Assembly: GCA_963665045.2 (NCBI GenBank) | Contig: CAXXJQ010000003.1 | Location: forward strand, 186,001-250,000 | Direction: 5' to 3' | Source: JAFGRU01 sp016934985 | Lineage (GTDB): Bacteria > Desulfobacterota > Desulfuromonadia > Desulfuromonadales > JAAYDE01 | DNA length: 64,000 nt | Part shown: one piece after another, positions 34,585-42,829 of the stretch | Position numbering within the stretch: the first letter of the stretch is position 1 | Layout of the letters: every line of letters begins with the position of its first letter | Notes under the pieces: model-generated | What the model was told of the DNA's origin: nothing | What the model saw: the letters and a program-made list of their open reading frames with translations, nothing else | Databases searched by the model: none | Position numbers and translations under genes: made by a program

Positions 34585-34966
34585 TAAAATAAGCCTGAAT
34601 TTTATGCTGTTGATTATTGTTTTTTCTGCTGGTGCCTTATTTGGCGGAGAGCAGATCGCGTTTGCTTCAGAAGAAAAAATTCAAGACCCAACCCAGCCTA
34701 AGCTCGCAAATTCTACAGGTTTTGCAACCAAAACGCCTTTCCATCTTCAGGAGTGGCACCTGTCCTCGACTTTGATCTCGCCCAGGCGTTCCCTTGCTAT
34801 TATCAACGGCCATGTTTATCAAAAGGGAGAAACTTTTGATGGAGCAGAGATTATGACCATCAAAGCGGGAGCGGTTGAGTTGCGTTATGGTAATTCTTCA
34901 CACTGGCTTCATGCCGCTGGCGCGGCTGTTAAGAAAATTCACCCCTCCGGAGGGACGCTGCCTTGA
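34577..34966 (+). CDS. mshK: MshK, PilP-like pilus assembly protein
   Basis: This 129-residue exported protein has a signal sequence (FMLLIIVFSAGALFGGEQIAFAS), then DPTQP, and a small beta-domain LISPRRSLAIINGHVYQKGE typical of MshK and related secretin partners (PilP/GspC-like homology region). The ATG at 34577 overlaps the end of mshJ by 8 bases, and the stop overlaps the TTG start of mshL. It should connect the inner-membrane ring to the secretin. Confidence 0.78.
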   Translation: MFNKISLNFMLLIIVFSAGALFGGEQIAFASEEKIQDPTQPKLANSTGFATKTPFHLQEWHLSSTLISPRRSLAIINGHVYQKGETFDGAEIMTIKAGAVELRYGNSSHWLHAAGAAVKKIHPSGGTLP

Positions 34967-36678
34967 AAAAAATAGAAACAATTTTTTTTGGATATACTTT
35001 CCGGGCGTCTTTGGTTGCCCTGTTAATAGTCTTTTTTGCGGGTTGCGCTTTGGCACCCCGTGGCGTCCCGGCCAAGAAGAATCTCGGACAGACCATTGGT
35101 GACACCTTTGCTGCATCCACGGAGACAACCCCGGTGGAAATGACGGATCAGGAAGTCAAGGCAGTTGATGCGCCAGAGGAGAAGGCTGTTCCACTGCGCC
35201 AAAAATCTCTCTTGCCTGAGGAACGCTTTAATGTCAACGCCAACCGGGCACCGGCAAGGGAATTTTTCATGAGCCTGGTAGAGGGGACGCCGAGCAACAT
35301 GGTTGTTCATCCCGATGTTCAGGGAGATATTTCCCTGGTTCTGAAGAATGTGACAATTTCTGAAGTTCTCGAGGTGGCGAGGAGCAACTTCGGTTTTGAT
35401 TACCGGCGCACGCCCATCGGCTACCAGGTTCTACCCGCCGGTCTGCGCACCCGGGCCTTTGAGGTCAACTATCTGAATATGGTGCGCAAAGGCGTGTCCC
35501 AGACCCGGGTCAGTTCCGGCCAGATCAGCCAGGTCAATAAGTCGAATGATGTTCAAAGCGGTGACGGCCAGAATTCCAACATGGTTTCCGGCAGCCGTAT
35601 TGATTCGGAGTCCCTGGCCGACTTCTGGAAGGACCTGGAAGTTGGGCTGAGGACTATCCTGCCTGCTTCCGATGGGCGCACTTTTATCATTCAGCCTCAG
35701 GCCGGCCTCGTGATGGTCAGGGCTCTGCCTGCGGAACTCCAGGAAATAGAGTCTTATCTGAGCGCCGTTCAGGGGCATCTCCAGCGCCAGGTGGTGCTGG
35801 AAGCCAAAATCCTCGAGGTCGAGCTCAATGACGGTTTTCAGTCGGGGATCAACTGGGCCGCTTTGGGCGAACCAGGGGACGACAAGACCATCCTGGCCGG
35901 CCAGACTGGCGGCGGGACCATCTTTTCCGACGGTGTCTCTGACATCGTCGGTAATACCGGGGATTTGGTGGCAACCCTGCCTTCGGGAACCACAACCTCC
36001 GCGTTTGGCGGCGTTTTCAGCCTGGCCTTGAATCTCGACGACTTTACCGCTTTTGTCGAACTTCTGCAGTCGCAGGGCGACGTCCAGATTCTCTCCAGCC
36101 CCAGAATCGCCACGGTCAACAATCAGAAAGCGGTCATCAAGGTTGGTTCCGACGAGTTTTTCGTCACCGATATTTCGAGTGACACGGTTACCGGCACCAC
36201 GTCCTCGACCTCTTCCGATATTACCCTGACACCATTTTTTTCCGGTATTGCCCTCGACGTAACACCTCAGATCGATTCCCGCAGTAATGTCACACTCCAT
36301 ATCCATCCCACGGTCAGCGAGGTGGTCGATCAGGTTAAGAACATCACCGTCGACGGGGAGGAGCAGAGCCTGCCCCTGGCTTTCAGTACGGTGCGCGAGT
36401 CGGACAGTGTGGTGCGGGCCAGAAGTGGTCAGATCGTAGTCATCGGCGGGCTGATGAAGGACAGCTACAAAAAAGAGACAGCCTCGGTCCCCATTCTGGG
36501 AGATATTCCGGTGCTGGGCCACGTCTTCCGTCACACCCGGATGGTGTCCAAAAAGAGTGAACTGGTTATCCTCCTGCGGCCCCTGGTGGTGAGTGCCGAT
36601 CAGGGCTGGCAGCAGGTCATGGACCCCTCTCGGGAGCGATTTGAACGCATGAACTCCTTTTGGCCGGAAAACTGGTAA
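34963..36678 (+). CDS. mshL: MshL, outer-membrane secretin of the MSHA pilus
   Basis: This 571-residue protein forms the outer-membrane pore. It begins with a lipoprotein signal (LVALLIVFFAGCALAPRG, lipobox FAGC with Cys near residue 28), then N-domains (ERFNVNANRAPAREFFMSLV), and a C-terminal secretin domain with VVLEAKILEVELNDGFQSGI near 273, LSSPRIATVNNQKAVIKVG near 379 and the end signature GQIVVIGGLMKDSYKK. The TTG start is placed by GGAGGGA upstream and by overlap with the mshK stop. The Msh assignment comes from the whole gene order and the secretin type. Confidence 0.92.
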   Translation: MKKIETIFFGYTFRASLVALLIVFFAGCALAPRGVPAKKNLGQTIGDTFAASTETTPVEMTDQEVKAVDAPEEKAVPLRQKSLLPEERFNVNANRAPAREFFMSLVEGTPSNMVVHPDVQGDISLVLKNVTISEVLEVARSNFGFDYRRTPIGYQVLPAGLRTRAFEVNYLNMVRKGVSQTRVSSGQISQVNKSNDVQSGDGQNSNMVSGSRIDSESLADFWKDLEVGLRTILPASDGRTFIIQPQAGLVMVRALPAELQEIESYLSAVQGHLQRQVVLEAKILEVELNDGFQSGINWAALGEPGDDKTILAGQTGGGTIFSDGVSDIVGNTGDLVATLPSGTTTSAFGGVFSLALNLDDFTAFVELLQSQGDVQILSSPRIATVNNQKAVIKVGSDEFFVTDISSDTVTGTTSSTSSDITLTPFFSGIALDVTPQIDSRSNVTLHIHPTVSEVVDQVKNITVDGEEQSLPLAFSTVRESDSVVRARSGQIVVIGGLMKDSYKKETASVPILGDIPVLGHVFRHTRMVSKKSELVILLRPLVVSADQGWQQVMDPSRERFERMNSFWPENW

Positions 36679-36773
36679 ACTTGTAACTTATTGCCTTGTT
36701 AGCCCGTTCAACCAAAGTCGTCTTACCCGATCTCTAAATAGTCCGGCCTTCGAAGCAAAGCAGCAATAAAAGA

Positions 36774-36831
36774 CCTGGCCCCGTTTTGGGCGATCAATGG
36801 CTCTCGACTCTTGAAACGGGTGGGGCCAGGC
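36774..36831. repeat. Imperfect inverted repeat in the mshL-mshE gap
   Basis: CCTGGCCCCGTTTT pairs imperfectly with GAAACGGGTGGGGCCAGG across about 27 bases. It may be a hairpin that partly terminates or stabilises the mRNA within the pilus operon, or a fragment of a repeat element. The rest of the 36679-36888 gap has nothing I can name. In Vibrio this is where mshM and mshN would be. Confidence 0.5.
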
Positions 36832-36888
36832 AATCAGGCAACAAAATAAATAGTTTCAACATATTTTTGTGTCCGAAAGGGGTGAGAG

Positions 36889-38610
36889 ATGATCGCGCGT
36901 AAAAAAATACGTATTGGCGAGTTGCTGGTTCATAACGGTATCATTTCCGACAAGCAGTTGCAGACAGCCTTAAAGACGCAACTGGAAACCGGTTCCAAGC
37001 TTGGTGATACACTGATTGAACTTGGCTATCTGAGCTCCAAGGATTTTCTGGAATTTCTCGCCGAACAGCTGCGCATCACCTATGTCGACCTCAATCATTA
37101 CCAGTTTACTCCGGAGACGGTGCAGCTCCTTCCTGAAACCTATGCACGTCGCTTTCGCGCTATTGTCCTCAAGGAATATCCGGAAAAACTTCTCGTGGGG
37201 ATGGCCGACCCCAACAATCTTTTTGCTTATGACGCCCTGGCGAAGATTCTCAAAAAACCCATCGAGCTGGCCGTTGTCCGCGAAACCGACCTGCTCCGCA
37301 CCATAGATACTTATTATCGGCGAACCGACGAGATTGTCAGCCTGGCGACAGAGTTAAGTGAAGAGCTCTCCGTCGGCGGCGTTGATCTTTCCGATCTGAA
37401 GGCTGATTCGGAAATGGAGAACGCGCCGGTGGTCCGGCTTTTGAGGACCCTGTTCGAGGATGCCGTCATGGCCGGAGCTTCGGACATTCACATCGAGCCG
37501 GATGAAAACGCCCTGCGCATCCGCCAGCGGGTGGACGGTATTCTTCATGAACAGGTGATGAACGAAAAACGCATCGCCGGCGCTCTGGTTTCACGCCTCA
37601 AGCTCATGAGCGGCTTGGACATTTCGGAAAAACGCCTCCCCCAGGACGGCCGTTTCAATGTCAAGGTCCAGGGCAAAAGCATCGATGTCCGTCTTTCCAC
37701 CATGCCCCTTTTTTATGGTGAAGCGGTAGTTATGCGTTTGCTGGATCATTCCGGCGACCGTTTCGGCATGGAACACCTCGGCATGAGTGAAGGTGACCTG
37801 CGGCGTTTTCGCAACCTTATCAATGCTCCCCAGGGGATGGTTCTCGTGACCGGCCCCACCGGCAGCGGGAAAACGACCACCCTCTACGCGGCCATGGAGG
37901 AACTCAACCGTTCGGAACGCAAAATTATTTCGGTCGAAGACCCTATTGAATACTGTCTGCCGAGAATCAACCAGGTCCAGGTCAACGCCCGTATCAACCT
38001 GACCTTCGCCGGTGTTTTGCGCACCGCCCTGCGGCATGACCCCGATATCATCATGGTGGGGGAGATGCGTGATGAGGAAACTGTGGAAATCGGCCTTCGC
38101 GCCGCCATGACCGGCCATCTGGTCTTTTCCACCATGCATACCAACGATGTCGTCAGTACCGCCATTCGCTTTCTTGATATGGGGGCCGAAGGCTACATGG
38201 TCGCCAGTTCGCTGCGCGGAATCATTGCCCAGCGCCTGGTCAGGAAGGTCTGTCAGAACTGCGCCCGGTCGGTAGTCCCCGTGGAGGCCGAACTCATCTG
38301 GTTGCAATCGGTTATGGGTGAAGAGGGGGAAAAACAGCAGTTCCGGAAGGGTGAAGGTTGCTCCCAGTGCCATAATACCGGTTACCGGGGCCGGGTCGGC
38401 ATTTTCGAAATTCTCGAAATGGATGAGGTCCTTGCCGATGCCTTGAGAAAAGGCGACACAGCCCTTTTCAGCCGCGAAGTTAAAGGACGTCCCGGTTATC
38501 AATCCCTTTTGCAGGGTGGCATGAGGCGTGCTTTGGACGGAACAACGAGCCTGGCCGAGGTTATCCGTCTGGTCGGCCAGGTTGATGAAAAATTCAGTGT
38601 TGCATCATAG
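36889..38610 (+). CDS. mshE: MshE, pilus extension ATPase with c-di-GMP-binding N-domain
   Basis: This 573-residue GspE/PilB-type ATPase powers pilus extension. It begins with the two-part MshEN c-di-GMP binding pattern: KIRIGELLVHNGIISDKQL then KLGDTLIELGYLSSKDFLEF, each with the RxG/KLG and LxxQ spacing of the family. The motor part has Walker A GPTGSGKTTTLYA near residue 321, the Asp box EDPIEYCLP, Walker B HDPDIIMVGEMRDEET near 383 and the His box GHLVFSTMHTND. A four-cysteine zinc site (CQNC ... CSQC) follows. GGGGTGAGAG precedes the ATG. The protein is complete. Confidence 0.93.
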   Translation: MIARKKIRIGELLVHNGIISDKQLQTALKTQLETGSKLGDTLIELGYLSSKDFLEFLAEQLRITYVDLNHYQFTPETVQLLPETYARRFRAIVLKEYPEKLLVGMADPNNLFAYDALAKILKKPIELAVVRETDLLRTIDTYYRRTDEIVSLATELSEELSVGGVDLSDLKADSEMENAPVVRLLRTLFEDAVMAGASDIHIEPDENALRIRQRVDGILHEQVMNEKRIAGALVSRLKLMSGLDISEKRLPQDGRFNVKVQGKSIDVRLSTMPLFYGEAVVMRLLDHSGDRFGMEHLGMSEGDLRRFRNLINAPQGMVLVTGPTGSGKTTTLYAAMEELNRSERKIISVEDPIEYCLPRINQVQVNARINLTFAGVLRTALRHDPDIIMVGEMRDEETVEIGLRAAMTGHLVFSTMHTNDVVSTAIRFLDMGAEGYMVASSLRGIIAQRLVRKVCQNCARSVVPVEAELIWLQSVMGEEGEKQQFRKGEGCSQCHNTGYRGRVGIFEILEMDEVLADALRKGDTALFSREVKGRPGYQSLLQGGMRRALDGTTSLAEVIRLVGQVDEKFSVAS

Positions 38611-38720
38611 AAACTTGGTTTTTGAGGTTGTAAGTTATTCACTCTGCTGGTGATTGGCCTTGCGTCACCTATCCCATGGCGCTGCAGGGCCATCATGCTG
38701 AACAGTTACTTGAGGTTTAA

Positions 38721-39947
38721 GTGCCGAATTTTCGTTATTCAGGCCGGGCAGTTGACGGCCACCTTCTTGAAGGCGAACAGGTAGCCCCATCTGCCGAGGC
38801 TCTGGCCGGCCAGCTGCAGGCCGGCGGCATCGTCCCGCTGGTTATTGAAGAAGCCGGGAAGCAGGTTGAGAGCCTGGGGCAAAAAAATCTCTCTGACATT
38901 TTGCCGCGCAGGGTCAAAAAGGAAGAGCTCATTTTTTTCTGCTCCCAGATGTATTCCCTGACCAAGGCCGGAATTCCCTTGATCCGAGCACTTAACGGCC
39001 TGTCCTCGACAACCAGAAATCCCCTTATTGCGGACACTCTGCACGCCATGATCGAAAGCCTCGAATCCGGGCGTGGTCTTGCCGACGCCATGTCGTTGCA
39101 TCCGAAGGTTTTTCCTCAGATTTTGATCAGCATGGTCAGGGTCGGGGAGAATTCAGGGCAGACCCCGCTAGCGTTTCTGCAGGTCAGCCGCTATCTTGAG
39201 CAGGAGAAGGAAACCGCGGATCAGATGAAAGCGGCCCTGCGTTATCCCCTGGCCGTGGTTGTTGCCATATTTTTCGCCATCGGAATCCTCAGTGTGCTGG
39301 TGATTCCCACTTTTAAAAAAGTTTTCGAGCAGTTCAACGCCGAATTGCCCCTTGCCACCCGGATCATTATCGGCACCTCCGATTTTATTGTCAACTATTG
39401 GTATTTTATGGTTTTTTTAATGGTGACAGCCGTAGTGGCCTGGCTGCGTTATCTACAGACAGAAACAGGGCGCCTGAACTGGGACAAGCATAAACTGCGC
39501 TTTCCTCTTATCGGCAGTATTCTGCTGAGGTGCGCCCTGATCCGTTTCGCGCGGGCCTTTTCCATGGGTTTTAAATCTGGTATCCCGGTCATTCAGACTC
39601 TCGCCCTGACCGCTGGAGCGGTCGGCAACGCTTTTGTCGGGTCGCGCCTGAGCTTCGTACGCAATGGTATCGAGCGGGGCGAGACCCTGACCAACAGCGC
39701 TTTAGGTTCTGACCTTTTTACCCCGGTGGTGTTGCAGATGATGGCCGTCGGCGAGGAGACCGGCGAACTGGATACCATGCTGGAGGATGTGGCCGAATTC
39801 TATGAGCGGGAAGTGGCCTACGATTTAAAGCGGTTGACAGGTGCCATTGAACCGATACTGATTCTCTTTCTCGGAGTCCTGGTTCTGATCATGGCTCTCG
39901 GAGTGTTTTTGCCCATCTGGAACCTCTATTCAGTGGTAAAAGGTTGA
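38721..39947 (+). CDS. mshG: MshG, PilC/GspF-type inner-membrane platform protein
   Basis: This 408-residue protein is the rotor on which the pilus ATPase acts. It has two GspF domains: the first with FFCSQMYSLTKAGIPLIRAL near residue 73 and LADAMSLHPKVFPQILISMV, the second with FARAFSMGFKSGIPVIQTL near 275. There are three membrane spans, including AVVVAIFFAIGILSVLVIP near 178 and a last one near residues 380-400. It starts with GTG, preceded by TGAGG. It ends 107 bases before the pilin gene, whose own promoter is in the gap. Confidence 0.92.
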   Translation: MPNFRYSGRAVDGHLLEGEQVAPSAEALAGQLQAGGIVPLVIEEAGKQVESLGQKNLSDILPRRVKKEELIFFCSQMYSLTKAGIPLIRALNGLSSTTRNPLIADTLHAMIESLESGRGLADAMSLHPKVFPQILISMVRVGENSGQTPLAFLQVSRYLEQEKETADQMKAALRYPLAVVVAIFFAIGILSVLVIPTFKKVFEQFNAELPLATRIIIGTSDFIVNYWYFMVFLMVTAVVAWLRYLQTETGRLNWDKHKLRFPLIGSILLRCALIRFARAFSMGFKSGIPVIQTLALTAGAVGNAFVGSRLSFVRNGIERGETLTNSALGSDLFTPVVLQMMAVGEETGELDTMLEDVAEFYEREVAYDLKRLTGAIEPILILFLGVLVLIMALGVFLPIWNLYSVVKG

Positions 39948-39968
39948 TAAATAAAGAGGTTTAAAAAG

Positions 39969-39985
39969 TTGGTCTGATGTTTGCA
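39969..39985 (+). promoter_or_regulatory. Sigma-54-type promoter of the major pilin gene
   Basis: TTGGTCTGATGTTTGCA matches the -24/-12 pattern: GG at 39971-39972, exactly ten bases, then GC at 39983-39984, with TTGG and TTGC on either side. It lies 70 bases before the pilin ATG. Pilin genes are often controlled by sigma-54 and an NtrC-type activator. The pattern is seen directly; the use is inferred. Confidence 0.65.
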
Positions 39986-40054
39986 ATATTAATAAAACCA
40001 AAGAGACAACCAAAAAATTTGTCAAAAAAACATCAGGCTTTGGAGGAACATTCG

Positions 40055-40441
40055 ATGCGCAACGAGAAGGGTTTTACACTGATTGAATTGGTTATGGTGA
40101 TTGTTATTCTGGGTATCCTCACGGCTGTGGCGGTTCCCAAGTTCATCGATCTGAGAGCCGAAGCCAAGGATGCTGCATTGCAGGGTGTTGTGGCAGGTAT
40201 TTCCTCGGCCAGCGCTGTCAACTACGCGGGTCGTGCCGTAGACGCCACTAAAGGGGAAAAAACGGCAGACCTGACTTGCAGTGCTGCTGCAACGGTTCTT
40301 CTTCAAGGGGGCATTCCCGACGGCTACACTCTCGATGCTACAGCGGGTAATGTCCTGGTTGATGGGCAGGCTAAAACATGTACCGTTACCCAGACCGATG
40401 GTAGTGCGACGGCTGATGCAACGATTATCGGTATCAATTAA
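40055..40441 (+). CDS. mshA: MSHA-type major pilin (type IV prepilin)
   Basis: This 128-residue prepilin has a six-residue basic leader (MRNEKG) followed by the cleavage and assembly helix FTLIELVMVIVILGILTAVA, with the conserved Glu5. The mature domain is small and has two cysteines (DLTCSAAA and KTCTVTQ) that could form the C-terminal disulfide loop. The frame is open further upstream, but the ATG at 40055 with GGAGGA upstream gives the correct leader. It has its own sigma-54-like promoter and a terminator, as expected for the abundant subunit. Confidence 0.92.
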   Translation: MRNEKGFTLIELVMVIVILGILTAVAVPKFIDLRAEAKDAALQGVVAGISSASAVNYAGRAVDATKGEKTADLTCSAAATVLLQGGIPDGYTLDATAGNVLVDGQAKTCTVTQTDGSATADATIIGIN

Positions 40442-40491
40442 AAATCATTCAGGGCTGAGTTCGATAGTTCCCCTGGCTTGACTTCGAGCAG

Positions 40492-40526
40492 AAAAGAGGC
40501 CCGCATCTCCGGGCCTCTTTTTTTTA
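40492..40526 (+). terminator. Rho-independent terminator after the pilin gene
   Basis: AAAAGAGGCCCG and CGGGCCTCTTTTTTTT form a strong stem with a short loop and a long U-tract, 50 bases after the pilin stop. The minor pilin genes downstream must be read through it or have another promoter. Confidence 0.88.
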
Positions 40527-40576
40527 ACCCTTTCTAATCCCATTTTAACCGTACCTCCTGTTGTCTGGAGTGAAAA

Positions 40577-41053
40577 ATGGCCTTCCCACCCTCAAAACAA
40601 TCCGGCTTTACCCTTGTGGAATTGGTCATCGTTCTGGTTCTGCTCGGCATTCTATCGGTTGTTGCCATGCCTAAATTCTTCGACACCGGATCGCTCCAGA
40701 AAAAAGGGTATTGCAACGAGGTGGCCTCGGCGCTTCGCTACGGCCAGAAGCTCGCTTTGGCCGAAGGGTGTGAGATCCGCGTCCGGACCTCGGGGGCAGG
40801 GGTCGATTTATATCGCCGGCAATCGTGCGACGGTATCAGCGATTTTAGTTTAACGGTCACCCATCCCGGCAAAGGTGGAAATTATAATGAAGTCCCGCCT
40901 GCAGGCATCAGCTTGAGCAATTCGACACTTATTTTTGATGCCATGGGACGCGCTCGCAATGTTTTTGGAGCATCGACCGATTTTACCATCACCGTTGGAG
41001 GCGATCTCGGCCTGAATGTAATTGGCGAAACGGGGTTTATCAAAACGCCATGA
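40577..41053 (+). CDS. mshC: MshC-like minor prepilin
   Basis: This 158-residue protein has a prepilin leader (MAFPPSKQSG) and the helix FTLVELVIVLVLLGILSVVA, then a C-terminal domain with two cysteines (GYCNEVAS, SCDGISD). Minor pilins of this kind help to start the fibre. It is the first of five genes with overlapping ends (mshC, D, O, P, Q), separated from the main pilin by the terminator. A start at ATG 40577 has only a weak ribosome binding site. Confidence 0.8.
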   Translation: MAFPPSKQSGFTLVELVIVLVLLGILSVVAMPKFFDTGSLQKKGYCNEVASALRYGQKLALAEGCEIRVRTSGAGVDLYRRQSCDGISDFSLTVTHPGKGGNYNEVPPAGISLSNSTLIFDAMGRARNVFGASTDFTITVGGDLGLNVIGETGFIKTP

Positions 41054-41508
41054 AATTGCCAAGACCGGACCTTCGCAGTCAGTGCGGCCTGACCCTTGTC
41101 GAGTTGGTTATCTCCATGGTTGTCATATCGGTGGCACTGTCAGGTGTTCTTCTTCTCTTGAATGTGACCATTCTCCACAGCTCCGATCCTTTAATTCAGC
41201 ACCAGGCTCTGGCTATTGCCGAGTCCTATCTCGAAGAGATTCTTCTCAAACCTTACAGTGACCCCGACGGTGTGGCTGAGTCAGGCCGGCCGAACTTCGA
41301 CAATGTTGCCGATTACAACGGTCTGCACGACGTCGGGGCGCGCAACCAGTTCAACGCACTTGTCGGGTTAAACGATTATACGGTGGACGTGGTTGTGGCA
41401 GCAGACACTTTAGGCTTGCCGGCCGTAAGCGCCTGGCGGGTGGATGTGAAGGTCACCCACAGTCACGGTTTTTCCATGAACCTGCGAGGGTACCGGACCG
41501 ACTACTGA
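41050..41508 (+). CDS. mshD: MshD-like minor prepilin
   Basis: This 152-residue prepilin overlaps mshC by four bases (ATGA). It has a 13-residue leader ending in CG and the helix LTLVELVISMVVISVALSGV, so the residue at +1 is Leu rather than Phe. The later AIAESYLEEILLKPYSD segment is typical of MshD and of pseudopilins such as GspI. It may join the other minor subunits in a priming complex at the pilus tip. Confidence 0.8.
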   Translation: MKLPRPDLRSQCGLTLVELVISMVVISVALSGVLLLLNVTILHSSDPLIQHQALAIAESYLEEILLKPYSDPDGVAESGRPNFDNVADYNGLHDVGARNQFNALVGLNDYTVDVVVAADTLGLPAVSAWRVDVKVTHSHGFSMNLRGYRTDY

Positions 41509-41595
41509 CGGGATTTAAACCTGCAGTTTGAGATGGCCGGGCGACGCTTTTCGTGGCCGCCCTTACCCATGGCACTGGCCGAATAGAGCTTTTGC

Positions 41596-42402
41596 ATGAA
41601 TTTTTTGAGCGGCAAAATTCCTAATCAGCTCGGTTTCACCTTGGTGGAGCTGGTTCTGGTAATGACCCTGGTCGGCATTCTGGCCTCGATGTCCCTGGTC
41701 TTTGTTTACAAACCGATCGAGGGTTTTCTGGGTGCCGAACGGCGGGGCGAACTGGTCGATACGGCGGAAACTGTCTTGTCCCGCATGCAGCGCGATGTCC
41801 GGCGGGGTTTGCCCAACAGCATTCGTATTACTTCCGGAGGTGCGGCCCTGGAATTTATCAGCACCAGCGACGGCGGCCGCTACCGAGCGGCGCCGCCGGG
41901 CGACAGCCTTGATATGACAACGGCCGACAGCGGTTTCGACGTCCTGGGCTCTCTGCGGGCGGCACCGCCTGCGGGGCGGGAACTGGCGGTCTACAATCTC
42001 GCCCCCTCGGGCAATGTCGGCAATGCCTATGTTGGCGACAACCGGGCCGTTATCGGTAACGGCAGCAGCGTCGATTACATCGTTCTCAATCCTGCTTTTC
42101 TATTTCCATTGGCTTCGCCCTATCAGCGGTTTTTTGTCCTCGACGGGCCGGTGAGCTACGTTTTCAATAGCGCCTCCGGCACCTTGGTTCGCCACCAGAA
42201 CTACGGCTACCATGTTGTGCAATCGACCGTTTTCCCCTCCGGGAGCGGCGATCTGATTGCTGAAAATGTTGCCAGCTGTCAGTTCTCCTATGCGCCGGGG
42301 ACCAGCCAGCGGGTTGGATTGCTCACCATTGAGCTTGCCATGACAAAAGGCGGCGAGCGGATCACTCTGTTGCATCAGGTTCATGTGAGTAGCGCGCCAT
42401 GA
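41596..42402 (+). CDS. mshO: MshO-like minor prepilin
   Basis: This 268-residue protein has a prepilin leader ending in LG and the helix FTLVELVLVMTLVGILASMS, followed by a large beta-rich domain with SRMQRDVRRGLPNSIRIT near residue 60, a conserved MshO/GspJ-like stretch. The size, larger than the other minor pilins, fits MshO. It lies 87 bases after mshD and overlaps mshP by four bases. Confidence 0.8.
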   Translation: MNFLSGKIPNQLGFTLVELVLVMTLVGILASMSLVFVYKPIEGFLGAERRGELVDTAETVLSRMQRDVRRGLPNSIRITSGGAALEFISTSDGGRYRAAPPGDSLDMTTADSGFDVLGSLRAAPPAGRELAVYNLAPSGNVGNAYVGDNRAVIGNGSSVDYIVLNPAFLFPLASPYQRFFVLDGPVSYVFNSASGTLVRHQNYGYHVVQSTVFPSGSGDLIAENVASCQFSYAPGTSQRVGLLTIELAMTKGGERITLLHQVHVSSAP

Positions 42403-42806
42403 TCAAAGTTTTTCATACGGCTAACCGGGAGAGGGGATTCACCCTCATCGTCGCCCTTTTTATTCTTCTCGGGCTGGCTGTCCTCGGCAGTTATCTGCTG
42501 TCCATGACGACAGTTCAGAGTATGAATTCTGCCCTTGCTGTAAGAGGAGCGCGAGGTTATCAGGCCGCAAACAGCGGCATTGAATGGGGGATTGCCCGGG
42601 TTGTTGCCGGCGGGTGTGATGCCGGCAACAGTTTTGCCGTTCCGGGAACCGGTTTTACAGTCACCGTCTCCTGTCAGAGACAGGGTTTTAGCGAAGGGGG
42701 CAATACCTACCACGTCTACCGTCTTGCTGCCCTGGCGGAAGCGGGGACTTATGGAAATGAGGATTATGTCTCCCGTCGCCTGGAAACTAAGGTTACCGGG
42801 CCTTGA
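42399..42806 (+). CDS. mshP: MshP-like pilus protein
   Basis: This 135-residue protein begins MIKVFHTANRERGFTLIVAL with helix ILLGLAVLGSYLLSMTTVQS. It resembles prepilins and PilX-type proteins but lacks the Glu5 of true pilins (FTLIV in place of FTLIE). The C-terminal part has two cysteines (GGCDAGNS and SCQRQGFSE). It overlaps both mshO and the mshQ frame, so the minor-pilin genes are tightly coupled. Confidence 0.75.
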   Translation: MIKVFHTANRERGFTLIVALFILLGLAVLGSYLLSMTTVQSMNSALAVRGARGYQAANSGIEWGIARVVAGGCDAGNSFAVPGTGFTVTVSCQRQGFSEGGNTYHVYRLAALAEAGTYGNEDYVSRRLETKVTGP

Positions 42807-42829
42807 AAGCCAAAAATAGGGATTTGAAG

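Noticed and set aside
35431..36534. Long minus-strand frame (367 codons) antisense to mshL
   Set aside because: No recognisable domain, and its composition follows from the codon use of the secretin gene on the other strand. The same holds for antisense frames over mshE (37591-38502), pheA (50168-51235), the first pilus gene (32277-32981) and the ABC ATPase (4261-5094).
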